Source of the DNA: Nostoc sp. UHCC 0302
GTDB taxonomy: Bacteria > Cyanobacteriota > Cyanobacteriia > Cyanobacteriales > Nostocaceae
Reading direction: 5' to 3'
Length of the DNA stretch: 64,000 bases
Assembly (NCBI RefSeq): GCF_038096175.1
Contig: NZ_CP151099.1
Location: 7,108,001-7,172,000, forward strand
The notes below the pieces were generated by a model that worked only from the letters and a program-made list of their open reading frames with translations, had not been told where the DNA came from and made no database searches. A program made the translations under genes and the position numbers. This document shows positions 9,826 through 17,517 of this stretch, one piece after another; the stretch's first letter is position 1; the number at the start of each line of letters is the position of its first letter.

Positions 9826-10170
9826 CTTCAATATTTTATTAAAATCCGCACACTAATTTCAATTGGCGATCGCCTAGCTAAACTGGCGTTGACTCAGTTG
9901 CAGGCTATCCATAGCTTGCAACTGAGCTAGAGGTAAAAGCGCCTTTGAGATTTTAGATTGTTCAATCCCAAATCTCCAATGACCTCGTTTTCTATGCCGT
10001 TTTACCATTCTTATCTGATGCTTGTTCTGCAATATTTTTTAAGCGGCTCGATCTCATTTTGCGGACGCGTAGGCGTAGCCCGCCGCAGGCATCGCTATTG
10101 CGAACACCTCCCGCCATTTCATATTCAGCGCTGTCTTTTCCGTACTTGATAGCAACCACCATTAACAGAG
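9826..10170. other. Intergenic region with a small dispersed repeat
   Basis: No gene is apparent after the peptidase. A 29-bp small repeat is at 10067-10095 (listed separately). An open frame at about 9958-10149 translates across this repeat and has no recognisable domain, so it is not called. Confidence 0.55.
10067..10095 (+). repeat. Small dispersed repeat framed by HIP1 halves (copy a)
   Basis: A GCG...ATCGC-bounded 29-bp unit with core TAGGCGTAGCCCG. It is nearly identical to 10686-10714 and, inverted, to 10444-10472. In all three the outer bases are the two halves of GCGATCGC, as though the core had been inserted into a HIP1 octamer. Confidence 0.7.
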
Positions 10171-10440
10171 AGTAGTCGCTACAGACTTGAGAGTAGTCGC
10201 TACAGACTTGAGAGTAGTCGCTACAGACTTAAGAGTAGTCGCTACAGACTTGAGAGTAGTCGCTACAGACTTGAGAGTAGTCGCTACAGACTTGGGAGTA
10301 GTCGCTACAGACTTGAGAGTAGTCGCTACAGACTTGGGAGTAGTCGCTACAGACTTGGGAGTAGTCGCTACAGGCTTGGGAGTAGTCGCTACAGACTTGG
10401 GAGTAGTCGCTACAGGCTTGGGAGTAGTCGCTACAGTTTG
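10171..10440 (+). repeat. Tandem array of a 21-bp unit, about 13 copies
   Basis: The unit AGTAGTCGCTACAGACTTGAG repeats without spacers from 10171; unit starts fall exactly every 21 bp (10171, 10192, ... 10423), the last being incomplete. Variation is almost confined to the last bases (TTGAG, TTAAG, TTGGG) and ACAGAC/ACAGGC. AGTAGTCGCTAC is close to palindromic, so single strands can fold. Because 21 is a multiple of 3, an open frame (RVVATDL repeated) runs through it, but it lacks a ribosome binding site and I regard it as incidental. Confidence 0.9.
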
Positions 10441-10443
10441 AAG

Positions 10444-10472
10444 GCGATGTCTACAACGGGCTACGCCTACGC
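10444..10472 (-). repeat. Small dispersed repeat framed by HIP1 halves (copy b, inverted)
   Basis: Reverse complement of the unit at 10686-10714, with one or two differences in 29 bp. It abuts the end of the 21-bp tandem array and is bounded by GCGAT and CGC, the two parts of a HIP1 octamer. Confidence 0.7.
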
Positions 10473-10639
10473 TGGATGATTATTGAGGTGCGATCGGGGC
10501 GTAGCGCATTCTGAATTCTGAATTCTGACTCCTGAATTCTGCTGTAACTTAAGAGCTGTAGCAGGGTTAATAAATCTGGTCATAGAGGGCGCGATCGTCC
10601 ATACTAGATGGTAGACAACTTCGATTATAGGAGCCGTCT

Positions 10640-10891
10640 ATGTTGCTACAAGAATTGAAGGAGCAGGTCTTCAAGCTCTCACCAAGCGTAGGCGTAGCCC
10701 GTCGTAGACATCGCCTTGCACTAGTGAGCGCCATCATTGAGTCCTTGCAAGACACGCCAATTTCTGAACCTGAGCGCTCTGGAGCGATTAGACGGATGCG
10801 AGGCTTGTTAAAAACAGATCGACCAGCACCGACTGATGAAGAAGTGGCTACCATATTAGAAGAGCGACGCATAAACAAGTATCTTCAGTGA
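10640..10891 (+). CDS. Antitoxin-like protein of a toxin-antitoxin pair, with an in-frame repeat insert
   Basis: An 83-residue protein resembling short cyanobacterial antitoxins whose N-terminus reads like ELKEQVFKLSPSDRLALVSAI. Here the segment after LSPS is replaced by VGVARRRHR, encoded by the small repeat at 10686-10714. Removing 21 bp of the repeat would restore AGC GAT CGC (Ser-Asp-Arg) across a HIP1 octamer. The C-terminal part (PTDEEVATILEERRINKYLQ) is normal. The stop overlaps the GTG start of a PIN-domain fragment (GTGA), the usual arrangement of antitoxin and toxin. Whether the altered protein still works is unknown; its partner is truncated. Confidence 0.7.
   Translation: MLLQELKEQVFKLSPSVGVARRRHRLALVSAIIESLQDTPISEPERSGAIRRMRGLLKTDRPAPTDEEVATILEERRINKYLQ
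10686..10714 (+). repeat. Small dispersed repeat inside the antitoxin gene (copy c)
   Basis: A 29-bp unit with core TAGGCGTAGCCCGTCGTAGAC between GCG and ATCGC. It keeps the reading frame open and adds seven residues to the antitoxin compared with the inferred pre-insertion sequence. Confidence 0.75.
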
Positions 10892-11055
10892 AAGTTTTAA
10901 TTGACACCAATATTGTCTTAGATTTCCTGTTGCAGCGAGAGCCTTTTTTCCAAAACGCAGAACTGACAAAGATGGCGCGATCATATTGTCAAATTATTGC
11001 TCAAGGTCGGGAACCTCCGCACGGAAGTGTTCTCCTCTGCGTGAGATTTTTTTAA
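10888..11055 (+). pseudogene. Truncated PIN-domain (VapC-like) toxin
   Basis: Starting at GTG overlapping the antitoxin stop, the frame encodes VKVLIDTNIVLDFLLQREPF, the hallmark N-terminus of a PIN ribonuclease with its first catalytic Asp (DTNIVLD). After about 40 residues the similarity ends at a repeat-like stretch (GGGAACCTCCGCACGG) and the frame stops after 55 codons. Complete PIN toxins have about 130 residues and need further acidic residues, so this is a remnant. It ends 18 bp before urtE, so one boundary of the material between urtD and urtE probably lies here. Confidence 0.75.
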
Positions 11056-11073
11056 TACAAACTGAATTTTATT

Positions 11074-11772
11074 ATGCTAAAAATTTCTAACCTCAATGTT
11101 TACTACGGTGAAAGCCACATTCTCCGCAATGTAGATTTAAGCGTACCATCTGGGCAAATGGTCTGCCTAATTGGACGCAATGGTGTGGGTAAAACCACCC
11201 TACTCAAAACCATCATAGGTTTACTCAAACCCCGTAGCGGTACTATTAACTTAGCTGAAGAATTAATTAACTCAAAATCTCCCGATCAAAGGGCAAAGTT
11301 AGGAATCGGTTATGTTCCCCAAGGACGAGAGATTATCCCCCGTTTGACAGTCAAAGAAAATCTGTTGTTGGGGTTAGAAGCTAGAAAGAAACCAGTAAAA
11401 AAAGCAGAAATTCCAGAAGAAGTTTTTAGCTTATTCCCGGTGTTGAAAACGATGCTTTCACGGATGGGTGGTGATTTGAGTGGGGGACAGCAGCAACAAT
11501 TAGCGATCGCACGTGCTTTAATGGGACAGCCTCAATTACTCGTATTAGATGAACCTACAGAAGGAATTCAACCCTCAATAATCTTAGAAATTGAAGCCGC
11601 AGTCCGTCGCATCATAGAAACCACAGGCATTTCTGTCTTATTGGTAGAACAACATTTGCACTTTGTCCGTCAGGCTGATTACTATTACGCTATGCAAAAA
11701 GGCGGTATAGTCGCATCTGGTTCTACAGACGAACTTAGCCAAGATGTGATTCAAAGGTTTTTGGCTGTTTAA
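11074..11772 (+). CDS. urtE: Urea ABC transporter, ATPase UrtE
   Basis: A 232-residue ABC ATPase of the LivF/UrtE type: N-terminus LNVYYGESHILRNVDL, Walker A GRNGVGKTT, signature LSGGQQQQLAIARAL, Walker B LLVLDEPTEGIQPS and switch histidine in VEQHLHF. It should pair with UrtD to energise urea uptake. It is detached from urtABCD by about 3.6 kb and no obvious ribosome binding site or NtcA-type promoter is seen just upstream, so its expression may depend on read-through or a new promoter. Its 3' end overlaps the convergent gene at 11735 by 38 bp. Confidence 0.93.
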   Translation: MLKISNLNVYYGESHILRNVDLSVPSGQMVCLIGRNGVGKTTLLKTIIGLLKPRSGTINLAEELINSKSPDQRAKLGIGYVPQGREIIPRLTVKENLLLGLEARKKPVKKAEIPEEVFSLFPVLKTMLSRMGGDLSGGQQQQLAIARALMGQPQLLVLDEPTEGIQPSIILEIEAAVRRIIETTGISVLLVEQHLHFVRQADYYYAMQKGGIVASGSTDELSQDVIQRFLAV

Positions 11773-12496
11773 TATTTGAGATTTCTATATCAATTTTGTC
11801 ATTAGCAATCAATTCTGCTGCTTCTTGTAAAAGCTCATTTTGTTCTTTTTGAATTGCTTCTAATCGGCTAGAGATTTCTGCTAATCGTTGTTTTTTCTCT
11901 TGAGAATTTTCTTGAGGATTCGCAGATACTAAAACAGGTACATTATCAGTATTATTCGTACCCATAACTTTTTTAACCGCAAATCTACCGACTTTAATCA
12001 CTGAAAAAAAGCTAACTTGAATCAAAGCCTGAATTAATTTTAACGGAACTTTAAGTATTGACCAGCTAGCTGTTTCAATTAAGCCGACAATGGCTTTGAT
12101 AATACTCCATGAAAAAGCAATTATGAAAAGCAGGATTATTACACTTATAATTGGATGATTAGCTGCCCAACTTAATATTTGAACTAACCTAAAAATTCCA
12201 GGATGTTGTGTCAGCCAATCACTTACAGAAGAAGTAATTGCGCCTTGAACTGCTCCTGATGTTGTACTCTTAAATTGTTCAGCCGTTTGCAAGCTTTCTT
12301 CTAATTTTGTTGTAACTGTATCCATTGCTTTATCAGTCGTTGTAGTTGCTGTTTCCTGCAAAGACTGTCCAAGTTGTTGTGCTGAATTAGTTATGGAATT
12401 AACGCTTTGGTTGACAACATCTTTTGCTGTTTGTAAGCGTTGCCAAACTCCTTGGGGCAAATTTACGTCTATTGGAGGTGTCATAAAACATTTCAC
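11735..12496 (-). CDS. Membrane protein of unknown function with coiled-coil ends
   Basis: About 253 residues (249 if the second ATG is used; AAGGTG lies just before the first). The N-terminal 100 residues are polar, rich in Ser, Thr and Gln and probably helical (VVNQSVNSITNSAQQLGQ). Two hydrophobic segments follow (HPIISVIILLFIIAFSWSII, then a weaker amphipathic stretch through about residue 170). The C-terminus has a short coiled coil (KKQRLAEISSRLEAIQKEQN). I do not recognise a family. The last codons overlap urtE by 38 bp on the opposite strand. Confidence 0.7.
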   Translation of the reverse strand: MKCFMTPPIDVNLPQGVWQRLQTAKDVVNQSVNSITNSAQQLGQSLQETATTTTDKAMDTVTTKLEESLQTAEQFKSTTSGAVQGAITSSVSDWLTQHPGIFRLVQILSWAANHPIISVIILLFIIAFSWSIIKAIVGLIETASWSILKVPLKLIQALIQVSFFSVIKVGRFAVKKVMGTNNTDNVPVLVSANPQENSQEKKQRLAEISSRLEAIQKEQNELLQEAAELIANDKIDIEISNIKQPKTFESHLG

Positions 12497-12663
12497 CTTG
12501 CTTGAAATTTTATTTATAACTCATCTTTAGGGATAAATATTCAGACAATTAAGTTTGGGAAAGTTATTTGTTTTTCCGGAATCAGCATTTTTCCGCTTGT
12601 GGTTCTTTTCTGACGGCGTTAAAGCAACTAAGTTTCCTGGTTTGACGAATCAGAGTGTAATTT

Positions 12664-13230
12664 ATGAGTGACAATAAACAGCAAAGTGGTTTCTGGACAA
12701 GCTTATCTGGCGTTGTTACAGCTTTAGGAGGTGGTGTCGGTGTTGCAGCTATTATTGCAGCTGTAATCCAATTTACACATCCATCAACACCACCACAATC
12801 TAATACTCCACCAGCAAATGCAGCTACTTCTTCACCTGTCTCTCAAGAAACGGAGGGAAAGTTTACAGTGGCAGCTAATAGTTCACTAGGTCAAGCCTTT
12901 GTTAATAAGCAATCCTCGACTCGAACATTTCACTTCTTTGCTACGGGCAAGTGGGCATATACCCCAGACTTTGATAATGGTGCTGATGGAAATAATAACC
13001 GTCGTAGCGCTACTAAAAACTACAATTTACCTAGTTATCCAGAGGGATCTTTAATAGTTCGTCAGAAAGGTGAATACCTTTTTATTGGACACGAACAAAC
13101 TTTAACATTAGACCCAAATGAAAAAGTTTATTTTACAATTAATGATACTGGAGATAGTAATAATGGTGAAGCATTCAATGATAATAAAGGCTATTTAAAA
13201 GTTGAGTGGAATTGTGAGGATTGTAAGTAG
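12664..13230 (+). CDS. Membrane-anchored protein with a LecA (PA-IL)-like domain
   Basis: A 188-residue protein. Residues about 10-35 form one hydrophobic, glycine-rich segment (VVTALGGGVGVAAIIAAVIQ), then a Pro/Ser/Thr linker, then a beta-rich domain (about 65-188). That domain has the layout of the galactophilic LecA fold: an initial FTVAANSSLGQAF, a middle YPEGSLIVRQKGEYLFIG, and a final FTINDTGDSNNG...GYLKVEW resembling the calcium- and sugar-binding loop of LecA (xYNDxxGxYGNNxG). It could be an envelope-bound carbohydrate-binding protein. The lectin reading rests on motif order only. Confidence 0.6.
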   Translation: MSDNKQQSGFWTSLSGVVTALGGGVGVAAIIAAVIQFTHPSTPPQSNTPPANAATSSPVSQETEGKFTVAANSSLGQAFVNKQSSTRTFHFFATGKWAYTPDFDNGADGNNNRRSATKNYNLPSYPEGSLIVRQKGEYLFIGHEQTLTLDPNEKVYFTINDTGDSNNGEAFNDNKGYLKVEWNCEDCK

Positions 13231-13273
13231 TAACTTTGGTAATTATTTCAAACTACACCAATTTGAAATTTCT

Positions 13274-13307
13274 AAATAACTGGCTCTATAAATAGAGCTA
13301 GTTATTT
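13274..13307. terminator. Hairpin between convergent genes
   Basis: AAATAACTGGCTCTA and TAGAGCTAGTTATTT are inverted with one G/A difference, leaving a 4-base loop. It sits between the ends of the plus-strand gene (13230) and ilvD (13348, minus), so it may terminate both. The stem is AT-rich at its base and lacks a strong separate T run. Confidence 0.5.
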
Positions 13308-13347
13308 AGAATCTGAAGTCAATTTGCCAAAATTTATTAGCTAATGA

Positions 13348-15039
13348 CTAATCATTAAATAAATCTAAATCTGTTACCGCACCAATACTGCTAGAAGATA
13401 CCAACTTGGCATATTTAGCCAATACGCCTTTAGTGTAACGCGGTGCAGGAGGTTGCCAATTAGCACGACGATAAGCTAATTCTTCATCAGATACATTCAA
13501 CTGCAATTTGCGTGCAGGTGCATCAATAGTAATACTATCGCCTTCTTCTACAAGAGCGATCGCACCGCCAACTGCGGCTTCTGGTGCAACGTGACCAACC
13601 ACCATGCCGTAAGTACCGCCAGAAAATCTTCCGTCGGTAATTAATCCTACCGCATCACCCAAACCAGCACCGATAATTGCCGAGGTGGGAGCCAACATTT
13701 CCCGCATACCTGGGCCACCCTTGGGCCCTTCGTAGCGAATCACAAGAATATCGCCTGGTTGAATCTTACCCGCTAAAATTGCCTCTAAAGAAGCTTCTTC
13801 TGATTCAAATACGCGTGCGGGGCCGGTAATTACTGGCTTTTTCACCCCTGTAATTTTGGCGACTGCACCTTCAGTAGCTAGATTACCTCTGAGGATAGCT
13901 AAGTGACCTTGAGCATACAACGGGTTATTCCAAGGCCGGATTACATCTTGGTCAGGTGATGGTTCTGCTGGGATATCTGCTAAGATTTCGGCAATTGTTT
14001 GTCCGCTGATGGTAATGCAATCTGGGTGTATCAAATCATGCACAAGTAACATCTTCATGACTTGCGGAATACCGCCAGCTTTGTGCAAATCTGTAGCTAC
14101 ATACTTACCGCTCGGTTTTAAATCGCATATAACTGGTACACGACCGCGGATAGTTTCAAAGTCGTCCAGAGTTAACTCTACCTCAGCAGCACGAGCGATC
14201 GCCAATAGGTGCAACACGGCATTTGTCGAACCACCCACCGCCATAATTACAGAAATGGCATTTTCTATCGATTTGCGGGTGATAATTTGGCGGGGTAAGA
14301 TTTGCTTGCGAATCGCTTCGACTAAAACAAATGCGGATTTTTCAGTACTATCAGCTTTTTCGGCATCTTCTGCTGCCATTGTGGAGGAGTAAGGCAAACT
14401 CATCCCCAACGCTTCAAATGCAGAAGACATAGTATTTGCTGTGAACATTCCCCCGCAGGAACCAGCACCAGGACAAGCCCGACTTTCAACTTCTAATAGT
14501 TCTTTCTCGTCAATTTTTCCAGCACTATATTGGCCGACAGCTTCAAAAGAACTGACAACAGTTAAATCACGTCCGTTGTAGTGTCCGGGTTTAATTGTGC
14601 CACCATAAACAAAGATAGCAGGGATATTCATCCGGGCCATTGCCAGCATTGCGCCTGGCATATTTTTATCACAACCACCAATAGCCAGTACACCATCCAT
14701 ACTCTGCCCAGTACAGGCGGTTTCAATCGAGTCGGCAATTACTTCTCGCGATACTAGGGAATATTTCATCCCTTCAGTTCCCATCGAAATCCCGTCGCTA
14801 ATGGTAATTGTGCCGAACAATTGTGGCATTGCTCCAGCGCTTCTAACACCAGTTTCTGCTCTTTGCGCTAGTTGATTTATCCCCATATTACACGGGGTAA
14901 TTGTACTGTAACCATTGGCAATGCCCACAATGGCTTTATTGAAATCTGCATCTGTAAAACCAACTGCACGCAGCATCGCTCTATTAGGCGATCGCTGCAC
15001 CCCTTGCGTTACAACTTTGCTTCTTAAATTCTCCGACAT
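13348..15039 (-). CDS. ilvD: Dihydroxy-acid dehydratase
   Basis: A 563-residue protein, the normal length. It converts 2,3-dihydroxy-isovalerate (or 3-methylvalerate) to the 2-keto acid in valine, leucine and isoleucine synthesis. The iron-sulphur cysteines are present: Cys50 in PCNMGINQL, Cys123 in GGCDKNMPG and Cys195 in [16 protein letters not shown]. The C-terminal swivel domain has [12 protein letters not shown] and [10 protein letters not shown]. It appears to be a single-gene unit. About 650 bp upstream its own 5' end is partly duplicated (15698-16014). Confidence 0.97.
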   Translation of the reverse strand: MSENLRSKVVTQGVQRSPNRAMLRAVGFTDADFNKAIVGIANGYSTITPCNMGINQLAQRAETGVRSAGAMPQLFGTITISDGISMGTEGMKYSLVSREVIADSIETACTGQSMDGVLAIGGCDKNMPGAMLAMARMNIPAIFVYGGTIKPGHYNGRDLTVVSSFEAVGQYSAGKIDEKELLEVESRACPGAGSCGGMFTANTMSSAFEALGMSLPYSSTMAAEDAEKADSTEKSAFVLVEAIRKQILPRQIITRKSIENAISVIMAVGGSTNAVLHLLAIARAAEVELTLDDFETIRGRVPVICDLKPSGKYVATDLHKAGGIPQVMKMLLVHDLIHPDCITISGQTIAEILADIPAEPSPDQDVIRPWNNPLYAQGHLAILRGNLATEGAVAKITGVKKPVITGPARVFESEEASLEAILAGKIQPGDILVIRYEGPKGGPGMREMLAPTSAIIGAGLGDAVGLITDGRFSGGTYGMVVGHVAPEAAVGGAIALVEEGDSITIDAPARKLQLNVSDEELAYRRANWQPPAPRYTKGVLAKYAKLVSSSSIGAVTDLDLFND

Positions 15040-15119
15040 CTTTTTTCCTTCCCTGCCATTATCGCCTGTGTTGCGATTGTATTACCTGATTTTCTCAAAA
15101 GACGACACATAATACAGCA

Positions 15120-15280
15120 TCAGTTAGCGTGAGTTCGACGAGTGCTATGTTGACCTCTCCCCCAGCCCCTCTCCTACGAGGAGAGGGGAGTAAAACGATG
15201 ATTTTTTGTTGCTCCTCCCTTTCCGCTTCGGAGAGGGAGGTTAGGAGGGAGAGGTTCATCGAACTCGCGTTCAGTTAGCG
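15120..15280. mobile_element. MITE-like insertion with target-site duplication upstream of ilvD
   Basis: About 141 bp bounded by imperfect inverted repeats (CGTGAGTTCGACGA at the left, TCATCGAACTCGCG at the right). The 10-bp direct repeat TCAGTTAGCG flanks it at 15120-15129 and 15271-15280, consistent with a target duplication. The interior has two hairpin-forming parts, CCCCTCTCCT...AGGAGAGGGG and CTCCCTTTCCGCTTCGGAGAGGGAG. No open frame. Confidence 0.65.
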
Positions 15281-15496
15281 TTGCAAATTCTCTGTATTTT
15301 ATATTTACAACGTGCATTTGTTGCTAATTCACAGGGTTAGACACAACCTAAATATTGAGTGTGCAGTTACTGGAGTATACTTCTGTGACATAGCTCTAAC
15401 TACCTCTGATATCTATGTATGAGTATCATAGGCAGGTATTTTTTAGATGTCCAATATATATTTATGCAAAATTGAGACTTATAAAATATCAAAAAT

Positions 15497-15678
15497 ATGG
15501 AACTGCTACACCTGCGTTACTTTAGCCGAGGAACTGCACTTTCAGTAGAGCCGTAGAACGACTGCATATTGCTCAACCTCCCTTAAGCCAGCAAATTCAA
15601 GAGCTAGAAACGGAACAGGGAGTAGAACTTTTTTACCGCAAAACCAAACGACAGGTACAGCTAACAGAAGCTAGATAA
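15497..15678 (+). pseudogene. LysR-family regulator fragment, frameshifted
   Basis: ATG at 15497 opens with MELLHLRYF, the start of a LysR DNA-binding domain, then goes out of frame and stops. In another frame the helix-turn-helix continues: [44 protein letters not shown], and stops at 15676. About five codons are missing at the break and the whole effector domain (about 200 residues) is absent. It is a relic. Confidence 0.8.
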
Positions 15679-15697
15679 GTATTTTTGCAAGAGGCTT

Positions 15698-16014
15698 AAT
15701 GGTTTTTGTGAAATCTGCATCTGTAAAACCAACAGCACGCAGCATTGCTCTATTAGGCGATCGCTGCACTCTTCGCATTACAACTTTGCTTCTTAAATTC
15801 TCCGGCATCTTTTTTCCTTCCCTGCCATCATCGCCTGTGTTGCGATTGTATTAGGGACTTCCAAAAAATAAATTATCCAAAATTATTTGTACATTTTTAG
15901 GGGTGCAAGGCCTTGCGCTCCTACGTATCGCTAAAGCGAAAGCTTTGCTAACGCGGAGCGTCCCGCAGGGATGGGATATTGTTGAAACTGGAAGTCTCTT
16001 ATCTGATTTTCTCA
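15698..16014 (-). pseudogene. Partial duplicate of the ilvD 5' end, interrupted by a MITE
   Basis: 15698-15850 closely matches 14928-15088: the first 37 or so ilvD codons and the leader (for example the stretches around GCATCTGTAAAACCAAC and CTTCTTAAATTCTCCG). Similarity resumes after the inserted element at 15999 (TTATCTGATTTTCTCA compared with TTACCTGATTTTCTCA). The copy therefore predates the insertion at 15854-15998. It cannot make IlvD, but it carries ilvD leader sequence. Confidence 0.8.
15854..15998. mobile_element. 145-bp MITE-like element with TTA target duplication
   Basis: The ends are inverted repeats GGGACTTCCA and TGGAAGTCTC, and the element is flanked by TTA on both sides (15851-15853 and 15999-16001). 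The uninterrupted homologous sequence at the true ilvD leader shows the empty site with a single TTA, so the boundaries are well supported. The interior contains GC-rich small repeats (around GCGAAAGCTTTGCTAACGC). A similar end is seen at about 4386-4399. Confidence 0.8.
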
Positions 16015-16285
16015 TGCATACGCAGCACAAGAGAGTATTCAGTTAAGTTGGTAATAAATTGGTATTTCTTATATTTTTTTGTTGTAATTTTAGCGAGTTT
16101 TAAATAGGTTGTTAGACGGTGTCTGAGTGCTATAAATCTTGCAAGGGTTCCATTTTAAAGATTTTTATCGGTGCGATCGCTTCTGCCATTTGTCAGGATT
16201 TGATTACCTGTAATGTTGGTATATTCTTTAAAAGTTGGTAATATTCCTGAGACCGTCATTTTTATGTAAAAAATCGTTCTAGAAT

Positions 16286-17122
16286 ATGTTCCGAACCCAA
16301 AGAAGACGATTTATTGCTTTGATTAGTATGGCAGTTACTAGCTTGATACTAGTAATTGGCTTGCAGTTTGTTAACTTATCACCTGGAGCAGCCCAGTCTA
16401 CAACCACGCTGAACGTGTATGCTGCGATTAGCTTAACAAACGCGTTTAATGAGATTAAGTCTCAGTACCAGTTAAGTAACCCAAATGTAAATATTGTCTA
16501 TACATATGGTGCTTCTGGTACATTGCTCAACCAAATAGAATCAGGAGCGCCAGCAGATATCTTCGTTTCTGCTGCCGTAGATCAAATAAATACCTTGCAA
16601 AACGAAGGTAAATTAGTTTCAGGTAGCCGTAAGAATATAGCCAGAAATCGTCTAGTTTTGATTGTTCCTACAACTGCTCCTGTTAATGCTGGTAGTGCTG
16701 CTCTTACTAGTTTCAATGGTTTAACAAATAGCAATATTAGAGGCATTGCTATAGGTGATTCTGCAATTGTTCCCGCAGGTAAATATGCCACACAAGTTTT
16801 CAATTTCCGAGGAATTTCTAACCAAGTCCAGTCTAAATTAGTACTTGCTAGTAATGTCCGTAACGCATTGACTGGGGTTGAAAACAAAAGTCTTTCAGGT
16901 AGAACTATTGATGCAGGTGTAGTTTATACCACCGATGCCAACATTTCTAATAAAGTGAGAGTTGTAGAAACTGCTGCACAACAAGAGCATGACGCTATTG
17001 TATATCCACTAGGTATACTCACCAGAAGCACGGTTAAATCAACAGCGCAGGCTTTTTCTACATATTTAAGTGGTACTACAGCACAGAATATCCTCATTAA
17101 ATATAAATTTGGTAAGCCTTGA
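16286..17122 (+). CDS. modA: Molybdate ABC transporter, periplasmic binding protein ModA
   Basis: A 278-residue secreted binding protein. An N-terminal Arg-rich stretch and hydrophobic core end near PGAAQS (about residue 37), consistent with a signal peptide. The mature part shows ModA motifs: LNVYAAISLTNAFNEI, YGASGTLLNQIESGAPADIF, ARNRLVLIVP, GDSAIVPAGKYA and DAGVVYTTDA. It captures molybdate (or tungstate). No modB or modC gene is in the window, so it is an orphan here and must use a transporter encoded elsewhere. No Mo-responsive site was recognised. Confidence 0.93.
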   Translation: MFRTQRRRFIALISMAVTSLILVIGLQFVNLSPGAAQSTTTLNVYAAISLTNAFNEIKSQYQLSNPNVNIVYTYGASGTLLNQIESGAPADIFVSAAVDQINTLQNEGKLVSGSRKNIARNRLVLIVPTTAPVNAGSAALTSFNGLTNSNIRGIAIGDSAIVPAGKYATQVFNFRGISNQVQSKLVLASNVRNALTGVENKSLSGRTIDAGVVYTTDANISNKVRVVETAAQQEHDAIVYPLGILTRSTVKSTAQAFSTYLSGTTAQNILIKYKFGKP

Positions 17123-17517
17123 AGAAGAATATAGAATCCAGAATCAATTACTAGGGAATTCAGACTTACCTAAATTAGACTTCTTAAAACAGTGGTCTTG
17201 AGAGCGTTCTTCTTTGCGTAAGACAAAAATTTTGAGTTTCTTAACTGCACAGGTCTCTGCAAAACGTCTTACTACTGCTGACAAAAAAGATATTGTGTAG
17301 CACACAAAGTATGTATATGTGTTCTCTTTATTCATGAACAGTTGTGCTTACTATCTCTATGGTAATTGAGGTTAATAAAAAGCTTTAGTTTCTTTCTTCA
17401 TAAATTCCCTAAATTTATCCATAAAGCTTCTAAGCTGCACCTAACTCAAGCATCTTTGTCACCACAAAAATGAATCAAACATTATCGTGAACTTTGCACT
17501 ATTTGGAGTCAAATTTG
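17123..17517. other. Intergenic region, leader of the first PEP-CTERM gene
   Basis: About 395 bp without a supported gene. A minus-strand frame (about 17144-17335) has no recognisable features. The ribosome binding site GGAG (17505-17508) of the next gene is at its end. Confidence 0.5.

Noticed and set aside
9958-10149. Plus-strand 63-codon frame after the metallopeptidase
   Set aside because: Runs across the small dispersed repeat at 10067-10095; no ribosome site or recognisable domain.
10171-10440. Possible CRISPR array
   Set aside because: Repeats are directly adjacent with no spacers, and no cas genes are present. The array at 55111-55352 fails for the same reason.
10187-10441. Open frame of 84 codons encoding RVVATDL repeats
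   Set aside because: It is a translation of the 21-bp tandem array; the period is divisible by 3, so a frame is open by construction. No ribosome site and no orthologue-like features.
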